Assembly: GCF_013003965.1 (NCBI RefSeq)
Contig: NZ_CP053069.1
Location: 1,643,419-1,707,418, forward strand
Direction: 5' to 3'
Length of the DNA: 64,000 bases
Origin: Usitatibacter rugosus
GTDB taxonomy: Bacteria > Pseudomonadota > Gammaproteobacteria > Burkholderiales > Usitatibacteraceae
The notes below the pieces were generated by a model. That model searched no databases and had not been told where the DNA came from. It saw only the letters and a list, made by a program, of their open reading frames with translations. Of this stretch, positions 43,037 through 52,048 are shown one piece after another; the first letter of the stretch is position 1, and each line of letters begins with the position of its first letter. Both the position numbers and the translations under genes were made by a program.

Positions 43037-43618
43037 CTAGGTGAGGTCTTTCACCAGGGCCGCGCGGGTTTCGGCGGGCAGGGGATCGAGGGACACGGTG
43101 TAGGCGTCGTGGTCGACGCCCATGGCGAGCGCCACACCGTACTTGAGCGATTCGGCCATCTCCTTCGTGAGCTCGAAGCGCACGAAGTGCACGGACGACG
43201 TCTTCGTCTCGTTCTCGCGGTCGAGGTCTTCGTCGGCGATCGCGTAGACCTTGCTGCTGCCTTCGACCTGCACCCAGGTGCGGTCCTCGATGCCCTTCAT
43301 CTTGGCGAGCGCGGCGGCGCGTTCATTCACGTCTTCGTACTCGATCAGCATCGTGGCCTTGAAGTTGCGCCCGTCGGGGATCAGCGGGTTGTAGGCATCG
43401 AGCTCGTCCTGGATGCCTTCCTCCTCGAAGATCTTCTCGATGCGCAGCATCTCCTGCACCTGGTAGCGGATCGTGAGCTCGTCCTCGAAGAGGAGCGTCA
43501 CGTGGTCGCCCAGGTGGACGGTGCGGGATTTCTTGTGGGCGATGACCTTGGCGCGGAAGTCCTTTCGCGATTTCGCGTAGGCCTCCAGGGTCATCAGGCT
43601 TTCTCTGGCGATCTTCAT
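43037..43618 (-). CDS. DUF3501 family protein
   Basis: A 193-residue DUF3501 protein (PF12007). Core motifs are SLMTLEAYAKSRKDFRAKVIAHKK, VHLGDHVTLLFEDELTIRYQVQEMLRIEKIF and NPLIPDGRNFKATMLIEYED. The start was set at MKIARESL because the longer frame upstream is only repeat-derived. It is conserved beside rubrerythrin and a CCG-type Fe-S protein in many bacteria, and that trio is present here. The function is unknown, though its neighbours imply a role in iron-sulphur or peroxide chemistry. Confidence 0.85.
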   Translation of the reverse strand: MKIARESLMTLEAYAKSRKDFRAKVIAHKKSRTVHLGDHVTLLFEDELTIRYQVQEMLRIEKIFEEEGIQDELDAYNPLIPDGRNFKATMLIEYEDVNERAAALAKMKGIEDRTWVQVEGSSKVYAIADEDLDRENETKTSSVHFVRFELTKEMAESLKYGVALAMGVDHDAYTVSLDPLPAETRAALVKDLT

Positions 43619-43646
43619 GTTCAAAACCCTAAGGCGAAAAGCGTTG

Positions 43647-43678
43647 TCCGCGGATAAACACGGATAAACACGGATGAG
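43647..43678. repeat. Single arm of the GCGGATAAAC repeat family
   Basis: CCGCGGATAAACACGGATAAACACGGATGA contains two GGATAAACACGGAT units and resembles the arm of the 3783 element (GCGGATAAACGCCGATGA). Only one arm is seen, so it is a partial copy or single-arm form. It fills the gap between DUF3501 and the Fe-S protein. Confidence 0.5.
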
Positions 43679-43683
43679 TCGGC

Positions 43684-45027
43684 TCAGTCGGGCAGGCCAT
43701 AGGCCATGCGGAGGAGCGTGAGGGGATGCTTCAGCTGGGCGTTCTTCTTGTCCTCGCCCAGGCCCTGCTCGATGTGGTGGCCGGCGAGGGCGCAGTCGGA
43801 CGAAAAGTAATTCGGCTCGAACTCGGCGACCTGGCGAAACACCGGCCGTCCGATCTTCATCGCCGTGGCGTGGTACTCCTTCTTCACGCCGTAGGTGCCG
43901 GCGTGTCCAGAGCAACGCTCGATCACCTTGACCTCGGTGCCGGGCACCAGCTCCAGCGCCTCGCGCGTCTTCTGGCCCACGTTCTGCACGCGCGAGTGGC
44001 AGGGGATGTGGTACGAGACCTTCCCCAGCGCGGTCGGGAATTCATTCTTGAGCAGGCCGTCCTTGTTGCGCAGCACGAGGTATTCGAAGGGATCGAACAT
44101 CGCCTCCTGGATCGCCTTCAGGTCCGCGTCGGCGGGGAACATGAGCGGCAGCTCCTGCTTGAACATGAGCGTGCAGGAGGGAATCGGCGTGAGGATGGCG
44201 TAGCCCTCGCGCGCGTAGCGGGCCAGCACCGGGACGTTCTTGTCCTTCAGCGCCGCCACCGCATCGAGATCGCCCTGCTCGAGCTTCGGCATGCCGCAGC
44301 ACGCCTCCTTCTCGACGATCTCGTAGGCGATCGAGTTGTGGTCGAGGACCTTCAGCAGGTCGTGGCCGATGCCGGGCTCGTTGTAGTTCATGTAGCAGGT
44401 GGAGAAGATCGCCACCTTGCCCGGCGTGCGCGTCCCATCCTTCACCGGCGGAGTCATGTTCGAGAGCGCGTGCTTGCGGAAGGGCTTCGCGGCGAACTCC
44501 GGCAGCCACGCATCCTTGTCGACGCCGAGGACCTTCTCGCCCAGCGCGCGCATCGGCTTCATCTTGGCCGCGGCATTCACGAACTGCACGACGACCGGGA
44601 TGGTCGCGAGCTTGCCGTTGCGGTCGGTGCTGGAGAGCTGCGTGTCGCGCCACTTGTGCGGCGTGCCTTCGCGATGCTGGATCGCCTTGGCGCGCAGCAT
44701 GAGGTGCGGGAAGTCCACGTTCCACGGATGCGGCGGAACGTAGGGGCACTTGGTCATGTAGCAGACGTCGCAGAGGTAGCACTGGTCCACGACCTTCCAG
44801 TAGTCCTCCTTCTTCACGCCGTCCACTTCCATCGTGGAGCTCTCGTCGACCAGGTCGAAGAGCGTGGGGAACGAAGCGCAGAGGCTCACGCACCGCCGGC
44901 ATCCGTGGCAGATGTCGAACACGCGCTCCATCTCCGCGAAGGCCTTCCCCTTGTCGTAGTACTCGGGGTTCTGCCAGTCGATCGGATGGCGCGTGGGCGC
45001 CTCGAGGCTGCCTTCTCGCACGGTCAT
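43684..45027 (-). CDS. CCG-domain Fe-S binding protein (GlpC/heterodisulphide-reductase-like)
   Basis: A 447-residue protein with two N-terminal CxxCxxC-type motifs ([11 protein letters not shown] and [19 protein letters not shown]) for 4Fe-4S clusters. Downstream are the CCG-type motifs [13 protein letters not shown] and [17 protein letters not shown], typical of heterodisulphide-reductase subunit B/GlpC domains. It sits in the conserved rubrerythrin/Fe-S/DUF3501 group and may feed electrons to rubrerythrin. It is preceded by a palindromic repeat (45046-45119). Confidence 0.9.
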   Translation of the reverse strand: MTVREGSLEAPTRHPIDWQNPEYYDKGKAFAEMERVFDICHGCRRCVSLCASFPTLFDLVDESSTMEVDGVKKEDYWKVVDQCYLCDVCYMTKCPYVPPHPWNVDFPHLMLRAKAIQHREGTPHKWRDTQLSSTDRNGKLATIPVVVQFVNAAAKMKPMRALGEKVLGVDKDAWLPEFAAKPFRKHALSNMTPPVKDGTRTPGKVAIFSTCYMNYNEPGIGHDLLKVLDHNSIAYEIVEKEACCGMPKLEQGDLDAVAALKDKNVPVLARYAREGYAILTPIPSCTLMFKQELPLMFPADADLKAIQEAMFDPFEYLVLRNKDGLLKNEFPTALGKVSYHIPCHSRVQNVGQKTREALELVPGTEVKVIERCSGHAGTYGVKKEYHATAMKIGRPVFRQVAEFEPNYFSSDCALAGHHIEQGLGEDKKNAQLKHPLTLLRMAYGLPD

Positions 45028-45045
45028 GGTGTCGGGAGATAAATC

Positions 45046-45119
45046 AAAACCGGGGTCAGAGTGGAGTTTTCTTCACGCCCTGCGCCGTGAAGAAAAAACT
45101 CTACTCTGACCCCGGTTTT
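45046..45119. repeat. GGGTCAGAG/CTCTGACCC long hairpin, site 3
   Basis: The arms 45046-45077 (32 bases, AAAACCGGGGTCAGAG...CTTCACG) and 45086-45119 (34 bases) are inverted copies with one substitution and two extra A residues, around an 8-base loop. The core is the same GGGGTCAGA family as sites 1 and 2. It lies just upstream of the Fe-S gene start and downstream of the rubrerythrin stop, so it may act as a terminator or mRNA-stabilising element between the two. Confidence 0.8.
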
Positions 45120-45127
45120 GCGGTGGG

Positions 45128-45550
45128 TTAGTCGGAGAGCTGGTCCAGGGCCTTCTGGAAGCGGTTCGCGTGGGAGCGTTCCGCCTTGGCGAGCGTCTCG
45201 AACCAGTCGGCGATCTCGTCGAAGGCTTCGGCGCGGGCGGACTTCGCCATGCCCGGGTACATGTCGGTGTACTCGTGCGTCTCGCCGGCGACGGCGGCCT
45301 TCAGGTTCTGGCGCGACGAGCCGATCGGAAGATCGGTCGCGGGATCGCCCACCTGGGCGAGATAGTCGAGGTGGCCGTGCGCGTGGCCGGTTTCGCCTTC
45401 CGCCGTCGAGCGGAACAGCGCGGCGACATCGTTCTGGCCTTCGACGTCGGCCTTGTTTGCGAAGTAGAGATAGCGGCGATTCGCCTGGGATTCGCCGGCG
45501 AACGCGGCCTTGAGGTTGTCGTGGGTCTTGGTGCCTTTAAGGGGTTTCAT
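45128..45550 (-). CDS. Rubrerythrin without rubredoxin domain
   Basis: A 140-residue diiron peroxidase of the rubrerythrin/erythrin type. The two ExxH-like helix pairs are [12 protein letters not shown] / [11 protein letters not shown] and [16 protein letters not shown] / [11 protein letters not shown], giving the full set of diiron ligands. The C-terminal rubredoxin (CxxC pairs) of classic rubrerythrin is absent, so electrons must come from another protein; the adjacent Fe-S gene is a candidate. A good Shine-Dalgarno (GGAGGCAG) precedes the ATG. It heads the operon with the Fe-S protein and DUF3501, though a hairpin intervenes. Confidence 0.93.
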   Translation of the reverse strand: MKPLKGTKTHDNLKAAFAGESQANRRYLYFANKADVEGQNDVAALFRSTAEGETGHAHGHLDYLAQVGDPATDLPIGSSRQNLKAAVAGETHEYTDMYPGMAKSARAEAFDEIADWFETLAKAERSHANRFQKALDQLSD

Positions 45551-45678
45551 CGGGCTGCCTCCTCAGTGAGAACCGAACGGATATCCGGCTGGGTGAGCCC
45601 AGCCTATGCCTCGTTGGAGGCCGAAGTCCAATTGGTTGTTCCGATTCGCGCGATTGGCGGTGCCAATGGCGCCCGGGC

Positions 45679-45945
45679 TCACCGCTGCGGCAGGGCCAGC
45701 ACTTCCTCGCGCGTCACGAAACGGCCTGCCATGAGGAAGCCGCACACGAGCCGGGGCTTCTCGTCTTCGGGCGGGGCCGAGGTGCCGTGCCGGGGCGCGA
45801 CCTCGTCGGGAAGGCCGTCGAAGATGTGGAAGGGCGCGAGCCGGCCGTCTTCGTAGCGGCACGGATAGACGACCTGCGTGCGGGCATCGAGGACCGCCGG
45901 CTGGAAGCCGTACGTGCGATGCGAGGCGTCGTGCGTCGTGGCCAT
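45679..45945 (-). CDS. Small conserved hypothetical protein
   Basis: An 88-residue protein with MATTHDASHRTYGFQP at the start, then VVYPCRYEDGRLAPFHIFDGLPDEVAP and VCGFLMAGRFVTREEVLALP at the end. It looks soluble with a short beta-rich fold; the two Cys are not arranged as a known motif. No domain was recognised. The longer frame upstream runs through the hutF 3' region and is not real coding sequence. It lies between rubrerythrin and hutF. Confidence 0.6.
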   Translation of the reverse strand: MATTHDASHRTYGFQPAVLDARTQVVYPCRYEDGRLAPFHIFDGLPDEVAPRHGTSAPPEDEKPRLVCGFLMAGRFVTREEVLALPQR

Positions 45946-46036
45946 GTCCACTCCATGGAGCCCTGGATGGGCTTTCTTGAAGGGAGTGTCGCTTCCGGGG
46001 ACGCGCGGGGTGTATCGGACTCTGCTGACACCTCTC

Positions 46037-46053
46037 GTAGGAGTCCGTCCTAC
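46037..46053. repeat. REP-like hairpin that supplies the hutF stop codon
   Basis: GTAGGA-GTCCG-TCCTAC, a 6-base perfect stem. It begins with GTAG, the foot tetranucleotide recognised by REP-associated tyrosine transposases in enterobacteria. The hutF stop codon (TAG, 46050-46052 on the minus strand) is made from its TCCTAC arm. An outer GGACTC/GAGTCC pair (46017-46022 and 46041-46046) adds a competing stem. Confidence 0.6.
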
Positions 46054-47438
46054 AAACGCCCCCCGTTCCGCACCCTTTTGAGGGCGGAGCGGAAATTTTC
46101 GCGCGCTGTTTCCTCGGCTTCGTGATGCCCGTCGTGCACCACGCGCACGCCGCCCACGTAGACGTCGCGCACCGGCGCGGGGATGCCCGAGAACATGGCG
46201 ACCGCGAGGGCGGGGGATGCCGCGAGCGATTCGAAATCGGGGCCTTCGGCATCGAGCACCACGAGATCGGCGCGCCGGCCCACGGCGATCATTCCCACCG
46301 GCTGCCCCAGGGCTTGGGCGCCGCCGGCGCACGCGCCCTGCCAGAGATTGGCGGCCACGTCGGGTACCGCCTCGCTTGCCGTCACGTTGCGAACGCGCCT
46401 CGAGAGCCGCTGGCTGTACTCCAATGCGCGGAGCTCTTCGAAGGGGCTGCGCGACACGTGGCTGTCGCCGCCCACGCCCCAGCGCCCGCCGAGCGCGAAG
46501 TGCTCCTCGAACGGGAAGATGCCGTCGCCGAGGTTGGCCTCGGTCATGGGACACAGGCCCGCGACGACACCGGCCTCGCGCATGCGCTCGCGTTCCTCCT
46601 CGGTCGCATGCGTCGAGTGCACGAAACACCAGCGGCGGTCGACATCCACCAGGTCCATGATCCAGTGGATCGGGGTCACGCCCTGCGTCTCGAAGCATTC
46701 GCGCACCTCGCCGGTCTGCTCCGAGGCGTGCATGTGGATGGGCGCGGTGGCGTCGATGCCCTCCATGGCCTGCATCAGGTCGGTCAGCTGCACGGCATCG
46801 ACGGCTCGGGCCGAGTGCGGCGCGACTCCGAAGTGCAGCAGCGGCGTGCCGGCATGGCGATCGACGAGATCACGTAGCAGCGCTGCGATCGATTCGGCAT
46901 TGCCGCCGAAGCGCTTCTGCGCCGCGTTGAGCGGCCGGTGGCCGAAGCCGCCGTGCGTGTAGAGCACCGGCAGCAACGTCATCGCGATGCCGCTCGCCTG
47001 CGCCGAGGCGATCACCCGCTCGGCGAGCTCGGCGCGATCCGCATACGGGACTCCGGCGCGATCGTGCTGCAGGTAGTGGAACTCCGCGACCGAGGTATAG
47101 CCCTGCTTCAGCATTTCGACGTAGAGCTGCAGGGAGATCGCGCCGACATCCTCCGGCTCCAGCGTGGTGACGAGGTGGTACATCGCCTCGCGCCAGGTCC
47201 AGAAGTCGTCGGTGGGATGGCCGCGCGTCTCGGCGAGACCGGCCATCGCGCGCTGGAACGCGTGCGAATGGAGGTTCGGCATGCCGGCCAACAACGGACC
47301 GGGGGCGGCAGGCGCATCGGCTGCGCTTGCCCCGGGTGACACGCGCGTGAGCTCGCCCGCGTCGTTCCATTCGAGCAGGACGTCGCGTGTCCATCCGGTG
47401 GGCAGCAGCGCATCGCGCGCGAAAAGTGCTTTCGTCAT
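46050..47438 (-). CDS. hutF: Formimidoylglutamate deiminase
   Basis: Amidohydrolase of the five-step histidine degradation route, converting N-formimidoyl-glutamate to N-formylglutamate and ammonia. The 462-residue protein has the metal motif [12 protein letters not shown] (His57/His59), [10 protein letters not shown] and the C-terminal [11 protein letters not shown]. It is divergent from hutI with 22 bases between starts. Together with hutG it defines the HutF-HutG branch. Its stop codon lies in a REP-like hairpin. Confidence 0.95.
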   Translation of the reverse strand: MTKALFARDALLPTGWTRDVLLEWNDAGELTRVSPGASAADAPAAPGPLLAGMPNLHSHAFQRAMAGLAETRGHPTDDFWTWREAMYHLVTTLEPEDVGAISLQLYVEMLKQGYTSVAEFHYLQHDRAGVPYADRAELAERVIASAQASGIAMTLLPVLYTHGGFGHRPLNAAQKRFGGNAESIAALLRDLVDRHAGTPLLHFGVAPHSARAVDAVQLTDLMQAMEGIDATAPIHMHASEQTGEVRECFETQGVTPIHWIMDLVDVDRRWCFVHSTHATEEERERMREAGVVAGLCPMTEANLGDGIFPFEEHFALGGRWGVGGDSHVSRSPFEELRALEYSQRLSRRVRNVTASEAVPDVAANLWQGACAGGAQALGQPVGMIAVGRRADLVVLDAEGPDFESLAASPALAVAMFSGIPAPVRDVYVGGVRVVHDGHHEAEETARENFRSALKRVRNGGRL

Positions 47439-47460
47439 GGGGCGCTATGATACGGCCTCC

Positions 47461-48660
47461 ATGGACCGTCTCCTCCTCCTGCACGGGCGCATCGCGACGA
47501 TGCGCGGCGGCCGCTACGGCCTCATCGAAGACGGCGCGATCTTCGCCGAGGGCGGGCGGATTCGCTGGATGGGTCCCACCGGCTCCACGGCGCTGCCCGA
47601 GGTCGCGGCCGGCGAGCGCATCGACGCGAAGGGTGCGCTGGTGACGCCGCTGCTGGTCGATTGCCACACGCACCTCGTGTATGCCGGCAACCGGGCGCGC
47701 GAGTACGAGATGCGCCTCGAGGGCTCGACGTACCAGCAGATCTCGAAGGCCGGCGGCGGCATCGCCTCGACCATGCGCGCCACGCGCGCCGCCAGCGACG
47801 AAGCGCTGTCCGCGCAGACCGCGAAGCGCCTCGATGCCCTGGTGGCCGAAGGCGTGGGCGTGGTGGAGATCAAGTCCGGCTACGGCCTCGACGTCGAGAA
47901 CGAGCTTCGATGCCTTCGCGTCGCGCGCGGCCTGCAGGACGGCCGTCCGGTCCGCATCCGCACGACGCTCCTCGGTGCTCATGCGCTGCCGCCCGAGTTC
48001 AAGGGCCGGGCCGACGAGTACGTCGACCTCGTGTGCGAGCAGATGATCCCGCAGGCGGCGATGGCCGGGCTTGCGGATGCGGTGGACGCGTTTTGCGAGG
48101 GCATCGGCTTCACCCCGGGACAAGTGCGCCGCGTCTTCGAAGCGGCGCGCGCGCACGGATTGCCGGTGAAGCTGCACGCCGACCAGCTCTCGGATCTCGC
48201 CGGCGCGGCGTTGGCCGCGGAGTACGGTGCGTTATCCGCCGATCACCTGGAGTACACGGGCGAAGCGGGTATCGAAGCGATGGCGAAGGCGGGCACCGTG
48301 GCCGTCATGCTGCCCGGAGCCTTTCACTTCCTTCGCGAGACGCGCCTGCCGCCGGTGGAGCTGCTGCGAAAGCGCGGCGTGCCGATGGCCATTGCGACCG
48401 ACTCCAACCCGGGCACATCGCCCACGACATCGCTCACCCTCATGATCCACCTGGCGTGCTCGCTCTTCGGCATGACGCCCGAAGAGGCGCTCGCGGGCGC
48501 CACGTGCCACGGCGCGGCGGCGTTGGGTCTCGATGACTGCGGAGTGCTGGGGGTGGGGAAGCGGGCCGACTTCGCGATCTGGGATGCGGAGGAGCCCGCC
48601 GAGCTGGCCTACGGGATCGGCCCGAAGCGGCCGACCCTCGTTCGTCACGCAGCTCAGTAG
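47461..48660 (+). CDS. hutI: Imidazolonepropionase
   Basis: Amidohydrolase converting 4-imidazolone-5-propionate to N-formimidoyl-glutamate. The 399-residue protein has the metal motif [20 protein letters not shown] (His69/His71), KLHADQLSD, and [22 protein letters not shown]. It ends six bases inside the convergent envelope-protein gene. Substrate comes from hutU on the other side of an inserted three-gene block. Confidence 0.97.
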   Translation: MDRLLLLHGRIATMRGGRYGLIEDGAIFAEGGRIRWMGPTGSTALPEVAAGERIDAKGALVTPLLVDCHTHLVYAGNRAREYEMRLEGSTYQQISKAGGGIASTMRATRAASDEALSAQTAKRLDALVAEGVGVVEIKSGYGLDVENELRCLRVARGLQDGRPVRIRTTLLGAHALPPEFKGRADEYVDLVCEQMIPQAAMAGLADAVDAFCEGIGFTPGQVRRVFEAARAHGLPVKLHADQLSDLAGAALAAEYGALSADHLEYTGEAGIEAMAKAGTVAVMLPGAFHFLRETRLPPVELLRKRGVPMAIATDSNPGTSPTTSLTLMIHLACSLFGMTPEEALAGATCHGAAALGLDDCGVLGVGKRADFAIWDAEEPAELAYGIGPKRPTLVRHAAQ

Positions 48661-49223
48661 CCGTAGCCGCGCACGTACACCGGCGCAACCGGCGCCGGGC
48701 GCCCATACACCGCGACGTTGACCGGGATGTACGGGCCGGGCGCCTGGACGGTGCGCGTGCGGTACTCACGGCCGCGATACTCGTAGCGCACGTCGTACGC
48801 GACGACGCGGTTGGCGACCGACTGCACCGGGCGGCAGCGCTGCACGGGTTGCGTGTACGCCACGGGCTGCGCATACGCGGGGCTGCGCGAGCCTTCGACC
48901 GCGTTGCCGATCAGGCCGCCGATGAGCGCGCCGGCCACGGTGGCGCCGTGGTCGCGGCCATGGTGGCGGTCACCGGCCTGCGCGCCGAGGGCACCGCCGA
49001 CCAGCGCGCCGAGCACGGCACCGGCACCGCTGGTTTGCGGGACGTATTGCGTCTCGACTCGTGTCACCGGCTGCGTCCAGCACTGCTGGGTGGTGGTGGC
49101 GACGGATTCGTAGACGGGACGGGCTTCGATCACGCGCCCCATGTCGCCGTACGGGCGCGCCAGGGCGGCGCCGCTGGCAAGGCCCAGGGCCGAGATCACG
49201 GTTGCGGTGAGCAGCTTCTTCAT
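48654..49223 (-). CDS. Glycine-zipper envelope protein
   Basis: A 189-residue exported protein. A signal peptide (1-22, ending ALARP) is followed by a glycine-zipper 2TM region ([20 protein letters not shown] and [19 protein letters not shown]) and a Tyr/Arg/Pro-rich C-terminal tail. It resembles SlyB/YmgG-type outer-membrane-associated proteins. It converges with hutI, overlapping it by seven bases. Its role in this histidine cluster is unclear and it may simply be a neighbour. Confidence 0.85.
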   Translation of the reverse strand: MKKLLTATVISALGLASGAALARPYGDMGRVIEARPVYESVATTTQQCWTQPVTRVETQYVPQTSGAGAVLGALVGGALGAQAGDRHHGRDHGATVAGALIGGLIGNAVEGSRSPAYAQPVAYTQPVQRCRPVQSVANRVVAYDVRYEYRGREYRTRTVQAPGPYIPVNVAVYGRPAPVAPVYVRGYGY

Positions 49224-49262
49224 TGGTTGCCTCCTGAAGTCAGGACGAAGTGTCCTGACCGT

Positions 49263-50048
49263 TCAACGGGAGGCGCAGGAGGCGGGTTGACCCTGGGCGC
49301 GGGCAAACGTAAGCAATTGCAACCGACTGAGGTCGCCCTTGGCGGCGGTCACGCGCAGGCTTTCACCTTCGAGCTCGAGCGTCGTGCCCTGGGCCAGCAC
49401 CAGCTTCGTCCCCTGGATCGTCGCATCGCGCCCCTCGACCCGGGCCTTCTGGAACTGCTGCGCGATCTCGAGGCGCTCGCCCTTCGCGCACCACACGCCC
49501 TCCAACCGGGCGGGCACGATCCACAGGTGCACGCGGCTCGACTTCTCCAGGCCGATCTTCTTGTCGGGCGCGGCGACCTTTTCGGTGCGGTCCGGCTTCC
49601 AGTCGGCCATGTCCCAGTCGTGCGAGACGACGCGCGTGCCGGGCTTCAACGCGAGGATCTTCGGGCGCAGCTCCAGGTTCACGTCGGGCAGGAGATAGAG
49701 CGTGAGCACGCTGGCCTGCGCGAGGTCGGTCGCGAAGAGGTCCTGCTCGCGGAATTCGGCACGGTCGGCCACCCCCGCGCGCTTCGCGTTCTCGCGGCTG
49801 TCGGCCACGAGCTGCGGCACGATTTCCACGCCCATGCCGCGCGCGCCGAAGCGCTTGGCCGCCACGATCACGATGCGCCCGTCACCCGAGCCCAGGTCCA
49901 GCACGAAGTCGCGCGGGCCGACGCGGGCCATCTCGAGCATCTTCAGCGTGACGTTGTCCGGCGTGGTGACGAACGGGACTTCTTCCAGCGCCGCGGCGGA
50001 CCCGACTGCGCCCGCGAGCGCTACGACTGCCAACAGCCTCGCGATCAC
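49263..50048 (-). CDS. Exported class I SAM-dependent methyltransferase
   Basis: A 261-residue protein with an N-terminal signal peptide (1-21, ending SAAAL) and a Rossmann methyltransferase core: FVLDLGSGDGRIVIVAAKRFG (motif I) and DLFATDLAQASVLTLYLLPD. The C-terminal region (about 180-261) is beta-rich and unlike typical methyltransferases. An exported methyltransferase is unusual because S-adenosylmethionine is cytosolic. The start is GTG 50048, overlapping the PAS sensor stop (GTGA), so the two are translated together. The substrate is unknown. Confidence 0.8.
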   Translation of the reverse strand: MIARLLAVVALAGAVGSAAALEEVPFVTTPDNVTLKMLEMARVGPRDFVLDLGSGDGRIVIVAAKRFGARGMGVEIVPQLVADSRENAKRAGVADRAEFREQDLFATDLAQASVLTLYLLPDVNLELRPKILALKPGTRVVSHDWDMADWKPDRTEKVAAPDKKIGLEKSSRVHLWIVPARLEGVWCAKGERLEIAQQFQKARVEGRDATIQGTKLVLAQGTTLELEGESLRVTAAKGDLSRLQLLTFARAQGQPASCASR

Positions 50049-51235
50049 TTGCGATCCGAGATGTCGGTGAGCATCGCGTAGACGCCGTCGATCGTTCCGG
50101 CCTCGTCGCGGTGGGGAACCAGGCGCACCTCGAGGAGCGCGAGCGTGCCGTTGGCAAACAGGGCATCGCGGATGTAGTGCACCGTCTCGCCCTGCTTCAG
50201 CTGGGGCAGGGCTTCCTCGAAGGCGCTGGCACCCTCGGTCTTCGCGACGTCGAGGATCGTGCGCCCGATGGCCTCGCCCGGGGCCTGGCCGAAGTACTCG
50301 TGATAGCGCGCGTTGGCGAAGAGGATGCGGCCCTCGAGGTCGACATGGCAGATCGCCGAGGCCACGCCGTCCATGAGGCGGCGCAGGCGCTGCTCGCGCG
50401 CGCGCCATTCGGCGTGCTCGAGGTGGCGTGCGGTGATGTCGACGTTCGTGCCGATCATGCGGATGGCGTGGCCCTTCGCGTCGCGCGCCATCACGCGGCC
50501 GCGCGAGCGGACCCACATCCACGTGCCGTCGTTGCGCCGCACGCGGTGGTCCAGGTCGTAGAGCGGCTGCTTGCCCTTCATCACGGCGAAGATGCGCGCG
50601 GACAGGAGCCCGTGCTCCTCCTCGGGAACGCGCTGCAGGAGATCCTTCACCGTGGTGAGGGTTTCGCCCTTGTCCTCGCCGAGGAAGCGCGACCACTCGG
50701 CGGACATGCGCACCTGGCCCGAGGGAATGTCGAGGTCCCAATAGGCGATGCGCGAGCCGTCGAGGGCGTTGGCGAGGCGCTCGCGCTCGAGGGCCAGCGC
50801 CTCGGTCGCGGACTGGAGCTCGGCCGTGCGCTCGCTGATGCGCGCCTGCAGAGCTTCTTCCTTCTCGGAGAGGCGGTGGAACATGGACTGAAGTGCGGCC
50901 GACACGCGCGCGAGCTCGTGCGAGCCGCCGGAGGACGGGAAGACCACGTCGCGCTCGCCCAGGCCGATGCGGTCCGCGGCCTTGGCCCACATCTCCATCG
51001 GGCGCGCGAGCTTGCCCGCGACGAGGTAGCCGGTGAACGCGGCAATGGCGACCACGAACGCACCGGCCGTGAGGAGGATCGGGACGATCTGCCCGGGCGT
51101 GGACTTCCACATGTGCCACGCGAGCGTACCGAGGCCGGAGACGACCACCAGCGCGAAGAGGCCGAACGCCATGGTGAGCCGCGTGCGCAGGTGCACGGGC
51201 GTCGACTGCTTTTCTCGGGTCCCCTCGGTCGCCAT
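50045..51235 (-). CDS. Membrane PAS sensor without recognisable output domain
   Basis: A 396-residue protein with two membrane spans (about 23-42 and 49-75) enclosing a very short outer loop, a HAMP-like linker (ARPMEMWAKAADRIG), a coiled coil (about 115-155) and two PAS/PAC units (about 155-270 and 275-396, ending MLTDISDRK). No histidine kinase, GGDEF, EAL or methyl-accepting domain follows. It overlaps the exported methyltransferase by GTGA. It could signal through a partner or be a truncated diguanylate cyclase, but the second PAS ends at a natural boundary. Confidence 0.82.
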   Translation of the reverse strand: MATEGTREKQSTPVHLRTRLTMAFGLFALVVVSGLGTLAWHMWKSTPGQIVPILLTAGAFVVAIAAFTGYLVAGKLARPMEMWAKAADRIGLGERDVVFPSSGGSHELARVSAALQSMFHRLSEKEEALQARISERTAELQSATEALALERERLANALDGSRIAYWDLDIPSGQVRMSAEWSRFLGEDKGETLTTVKDLLQRVPEEEHGLLSARIFAVMKGKQPLYDLDHRVRRNDGTWMWVRSRGRVMARDAKGHAIRMIGTNVDITARHLEHAEWRAREQRLRRLMDGVASAICHVDLEGRILFANARYHEYFGQAPGEAIGRTILDVAKTEGASAFEEALPQLKQGETVHYIRDALFANGTLALLEVRLVPHRDEAGTIDGVYAMLTDISDRK

Positions 51236-51239
51236 GCCG

Positions 51240-52043
51240 CTATTCTGCCCAACCTGAAGCGGTTTCGAGCAATACCCGCAGTACAGGACGTATCCGGGCC
51301 GCGAGATCGTCGCGGAAAGGGTAGGGCGCGTGCTCGTCCATGTAGATGGCTTGGACCATTTCGAGTTGTATGGCTTGCACGCCGTTGGAGGGGGCGCCGT
51401 AGCGCCGCGTGATGTACCCCCCCTTGAAGCGGCCGTTCAGCACATGCGAGTACGGGTGCCGGGCCGCCATGGATGCGATAGTGGCCGAAAAACCCGGCGC
51501 GCAGGACTTTCCGTCCGCCGTGCCGAAGTTGAGGTCGGGCAGCCGGCCCTCGAAGAACCGCGGCGCCACGCCCACGATCGAGTGCGCGTCCCATAGGACC
51601 ACTCGCCCGTGCTCGGCCTTCACGCGCGCGATCTCCGACGCAAGCCGCAAGTGGTATGGCTCCCAGTAGCGCGCGATCCGGCGCTCGATCTCCTTGCGAT
51701 CGGGAGGGCCATTCCGGTAGAGGGGCCGGCGGTCGAACGTGTCCACGGGGCACAGGCCCGTGGTGTCCTGGCCCGGATAGAGGTTCGTATCGTCGCGCGG
51801 GCGATTGAGGTCCACGACATAGCGCGAGTGCGTGCCCGCGATCACCGTGGCGTCCAGCGCCCCGAGGAAGTCGTAGAGCTTCGGCAGGTGCCAGTCGGTA
51901 TCGGTGCGCATCGCGGCCGCGTCGGTGAGCGTGCGGGCGATGGAGGCGGGGATCAGCGTGCCCGCATGGGGGATCGAGACGATCAGCGGGCTCGAGCCCC
52001 GCCGCAAGTGGTATGGGGGTGCGGTGGCTTCGGTGAGGAGCAT
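51240..52043 (-). CDS. hutG: N-formylglutamate amidohydrolase
   Basis: Final step of the HutF branch, hydrolysing N-formylglutamate to glutamate and formate. The 267-residue protein has the FGase motifs LIVSIPHAGTLIP, YVVDLNRPRDDTNLYPGQ and WDAHSIVG, followed by LEMVQAIYMDE. It follows hutU by five bases. The pairing of hutG with hutF supports the five-step route ending in formate. Confidence 0.94.
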   Translation of the reverse strand: MLLTEATAPPYHLRRGSSPLIVSIPHAGTLIPASIARTLTDAAAMRTDTDWHLPKLYDFLGALDATVIAGTHSRYVVDLNRPRDDTNLYPGQDTTGLCPVDTFDRRPLYRNGPPDRKEIERRIARYWEPYHLRLASEIARVKAEHGRVVLWDAHSIVGVAPRFFEGRLPDLNFGTADGKSCAPGFSATIASMAARHPYSHVLNGRFKGGYITRRYGAPSNGVQAIQLEMVQAIYMDEHAPYPFRDDLAARIRPVLRVLLETASGWAE

Positions 52044-52048
52044 GCCGG

